Assembly (NCBI GenBank): GCA_947500545.1
Contig: CANMSO010000007.1
Span: forward strand, 62,001 to 126,000
Source: an uncultured Aquimarina sp.
GTDB lineage: Bacteria > Bacteroidota > Bacteroidia > Flavobacteriales > Flavobacteriaceae
DNA length: 64,000 bases
Reading direction: 5' to 3'
This document shows, in pieces, positions 61,804 to 64,000 of this stretch (positions within the stretch are counted from its first letter, which is position 1; each line of letters begins with the position of its first letter). Below the pieces are notes generated by a model, which searched no databases, was not told the origin of the DNA, and saw only the letters and a program-made list of their open reading frames with translations. The position numbers and the translations under genes were made by a program.

Positions 61804-62178
61804 ATGCCAACAATTTCACAATTAGTAAGAAAAGGTAGAGCCAAAATAACTAAGAAGAGTAAATCGGCTGCTTTGGATTCGTGCCCGCAACGCCGCGGTG
61901 TTTGTACGCGTGTTTATACCACTACACCAAAAAAACCAAATTCAGCTATGCGTAAAGTAGCTCGTGTAAGGTTAACAAATGGTAAAGAGGTAAACGCATA
62001 CATCGGTGGTGAAGGTCATAATCTCCAGGAGCACTCGATAGTATTAGTTAGAGGTGGAAGGGTAAAAGATTTACCAGGAGTTAGATATCACATTGTTCGT
62101 GGAGCTTTAGACACCGCAGGTGTAGAAGGAAGAACGCAACGTAGATCTAAGTATGGTGCAAAACGCCCTAAGAAGTAA
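61804..62178 (+). CDS. rpsL: 30S ribosomal protein S12
   Basis: 124 residues, near-identical to the family. TTPKKPNSAMRK and GGRVKDLPGVRYH are present with Lys43 and Lys88, the residues changed in streptomycin-resistant mutants, so this allele is of the sensitive type. First gene of the str operon. Confidence 0.99.
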   Translation: MPTISQLVRKGRAKITKKSKSAALDSCPQRRGVCTRVYTTTPKKPNSAMRKVARVRLTNGKEVNAYIGGEGHNLQEHSIVLVRGGRVKDLPGVRYHIVRGALDTAGVEGRTQRRSKYGAKRPKK

Positions 62179-62201
62179 TTAAAAAACTTTAAGAAGAAGA
62201 C

Positions 62202-62678
62202 ATGAGAAAAAGAAAGGCTAAAAAAAGACCAATTTTGCCAGATCCACGTTTTAACGATCAATTAGTGACTCGTTTCGTAAATATGATGATGTGGGATGGT
62301 AAAAAGTCAACTGCTTTTAAAATTTTCTACGACGCAATTGATATTGTAGAAGAGAAAAAACAAAATGATGAAAAAACGTCATTAGAAATTTGGAAAGATG
62401 CATTGTCTAATGTTATGCCACACGTAGAGGTAAGAAGCCGTCGTGTTGGTGGAGCTACTTTTCAGATTCCAAATCCAATCAGACCAGATCGTAAAATATC
62501 TACCGCTATGAAGTGGTTGATTCAGTTTTCTCGTAAAAGAAACGAGAAATCTATGGCTCAAAAACTTGCTGCTGAAATTATTGCTGCAGAAAAAGAAGAA
62601 GGAGCTGCGGTTAAGAAAAGAGTAGACACTCACAAAATGGCTGAGGCAAATAAAGCATTCTCACACTTTAGATTTTAA
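62202..62678 (+). CDS. rpsG: 30S ribosomal protein S7
   Basis: 158 residues, complete. MRKRKAKKRPILPDPRFNDQLVTRFVNMMMWDGKK is the S7 start, and RRVGGATFQIP and AFSHFRF are conserved. It nucleates assembly of the 30S head. Purine-rich AAGAAGAAGAC precedes the ATG. It lies between rpsL and fusA. Confidence 0.99.
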   Translation: MRKRKAKKRPILPDPRFNDQLVTRFVNMMMWDGKKSTAFKIFYDAIDIVEEKKQNDEKTSLEIWKDALSNVMPHVEVRSRRVGGATFQIPNPIRPDRKISTAMKWLIQFSRKRNEKSMAQKLAAEIIAAEKEEGAAVKKRVDTHKMAEANKAFSHFRF

Positions 62679-62688
62679 TCATTAAGAA

Positions 62689-64000
62689 ATGGCTAGAGAT
62701 TTAAAATATACTAGAAATATAGGAATTGCTGCGCATATTGACGCGGGAAAAACTACAACAACTGAGCGTATCCTTTATTATACAGGGGTAAGTCATAAGA
62801 TTGGTGAGGTGCATGATGGTGCGGCTACAATGGACTGGATGGAGCAAGAGCAGGAAAGAGGTATTACAATTACTTCTGCTGCTACTACTTGTGAGTGGAA
62901 GTTCCCAACAGAAAATGGTCAGCCAGTAGATGATACTAAAGGTTATCATTTTAATATTATCGATACTCCGGGTCACGTTGATTTTACGGTTGAAGTTAAC
63001 CGTTCTCTTCGTGTTCTTGATGGATTGGTATTCTTGTTTAGCGCAGTTGATGGTGTAGAGCCACAATCAGAGACTAATTGGAGACTTGCCGATAATTATA
63101 AAGTTCCAAGAATAGGATTTGTTAATAAAATGGACCGTCAAGGGTCTAATTTTATGGAAGTATGTCAGCAAGTAAAAGATATGTTAGGTTCTAATGCGGT
63201 ACCTATTGTATTAAATATTGGTGACGAAGAAGATTTTAAAGGAATTGTTGATTTAGTAAAAAATCGTGCTATAGTATGGCATGAAGAAGGACAGGGATCA
63301 ACATTTGATGTTATTGATATTCCTGAAGACCTTAAGGAAGAAGCAAGAGTGCTTCGTGGTAAACTTATTGAAGAAGTTGCTGCATATGATGAAGATCTTC
63401 TTGAAAAATATATGGAAGACGAAGATTCGATTACAGAAGAAGAAGTGCATGCTGCACTTAGGGCTGCTGTAATGGATATGAGTATCATTCCTATGATCTG
63501 TGGATCTGCATTCAAAAATAAAGGTGTTCAATTCCTTTTGGATGCTGTGTGTCGTTACTTACCTTCACCAACTGATAAAGAGGGTATTGTGGGAGTAAAT
63601 CCTGATACGGATAAAGAAGAATTACGTAAACCAGATGTAAAAGAGCCTTTTGCTGCTTTAGCATTTAAAATTGCTACAGATCCTTTTGTAGGGCGTTTAG
63701 CATTCTTTAGAGCATACTCTGGTCGTTTAGATGCAGGTTCTTATGTGTTAAACAATCGTTCTGGTAAAAAAGAACGTATTTCACGTATCTATCAAATGCA
63801 TGCAAATAAGCAAAATGCAATCGATTATATAGAAGCTGGGGATATTGGAGCTGCTGTTGGATTTAAGTCTATCAAAACAGGAGATACACTTTCTGATGAA
63901 AAAAACCCTATTGTTTTAGAGTCTATGGACTTCCCTGATCCAGTAATTGGTATTGCGGTTGAGCCAAAAACTAAGGCTGATGTTGATAAATTGGGAATTG
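62689..64000 (+). CDS. fusA: elongation factor G, 5' part (3' end outside window)
   Basis: The frame runs from ATG at 62689 to the right edge, giving 437 residues of about 700. G motifs are complete: P-loop AHIDAGKT (15-22), RGITITSAATT (switch region), DTPGH (92-96) and NKMD (146-149). Domain 2 begins near residue 320. It is the ribosomal translocase. 10 bp after rpsG. Confidence 0.98.
   Translation, partial: MARDLKYTRNIGIAAHIDAGKTTTTERILYYTGVSHKIGEVHDGAATMDWMEQEQERGITITSAATTCEWKFPTENGQPVDDTKGYHFNIIDTPGHVDFTVEVNRSLRVLDGLVFLFSAVDGVEPQSETNWRLADNYKVPRIGFVNKMDRQGSNFMEVCQQVKDMLGSNAVPIVLNIGDEEDFKGIVDLVKNRAIVWHEEGQGSTFDVIDIPEDLKEEARVLRGKLIEEVAAYDEDLLEKYMEDEDSITEEEVHAALRAAVMDMSIIPMICGSAFKNKGVQFLLDAVCRYLPSPTDKEGIVGVNPDTDKEELRKPDVKEPFAALAFKIATDPFVGRLAFFRAYSGRLDAGSYVLNNRSGKKERISRIYQMHANKQNAIDYIEAGDIGAAVGFKSIKTGDTLSDEKNPIVLESMDFPDPVIGIAVEPKTKADVDKLGI

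Noticed and set aside
1..64000. CRISPR arrays, tRNA or rRNA genes, insertion sequences, prophage
   Set aside because: I found no regularly spaced repeats, no tRNA-like T-loop sequences in the intergenic regions, and no transposase, integrase or phage genes.

Overview
The window is AT-rich chromosomal DNA from a member of the Bacteroidota, most likely a marine Flavobacteriaceae of the Aquimarina type. The evidence is two SusC/SusD loci, a secreted peptidase with a type IX secretion sorting domain, a fused hpt-adk gene, DUF5723 and TIGR02117 proteins, and promoters of the Bacteroidota TTG / TAnnTTTG type. The genus is an inference. I see no tRNA, rRNA, CRISPR array, insertion sequence or prophage, so this looks like mostly core chromosome.

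Layout. 1-1168: 3' part of a PafA-like alkaline phosphatase. 1230-2601: an SDR reductase and its TetR-type regulator, both preceded by the same 17-bp operator. 2721-5781: a small ketosynthase III / methyltransferase / glycosyltransferase operon and a truncated haemoglobin. 5847-9669: glycine decarboxylase gcvP, divergent from a UbiA-like membrane protein. 9658-10790: an ECF sigma factor followed by two tandem small zinc-finger anti-sigma-like proteins, one with a degraded zinc motif. 10910-14237: a four-gene operon (membrane protein, methyltransferase, TIGR01777 epimerase, SRPBCC protein) and a GbsR/MarR regulator; both transcription units carry a matching TTTCA-N8-TGAAA operator. 14396-19039: secreted M28 aminopeptidase and M3 oligopeptidase. 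19040-19745: a 0.7-kb gene-free stretch holding two candidate small RNAs with promoter-like and terminator signals. 19746-23698: purE, purK, hpt-adk fusion, obg. 23711-29224: GNAT, DoxX, AhpD-like, Crp-like, paraoxonase-like, fasciclin lipoprotein, DUF6090 and TIGR02117 genes. 29325-38724: a thioester alpha-2-macroglobulin, Mpl ligase, PaiB, DUF1569 and a secreted protein. 38954-44501: a compact six-gene chain from radC to a DUF5723 outer-membrane protein. 44529-48936: rarA, rhomboid protease, a SpoU-type rRNA methyltransferase (rlmB) and an arylsulfotransferase-like lipoprotein. 49027-61291: two tandem SusC-SusD-lipoprotein loci. 61804-64000: rpsL, rpsG and the 5' part of fusA.

The strongest leads are regulatory rather than a new enzymatic system: two regulator/operator pairs readable directly from the DNA, two orphan structured RNAs upstream of the M3 peptidase and downstream of purE, six genes whose -7 box lies only 4-6 nt before the start codon (leaderless or near-leaderless mRNAs), and conserved leaders in front of both susC genes. 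I found no convincing undescribed defence or biosynthetic system.
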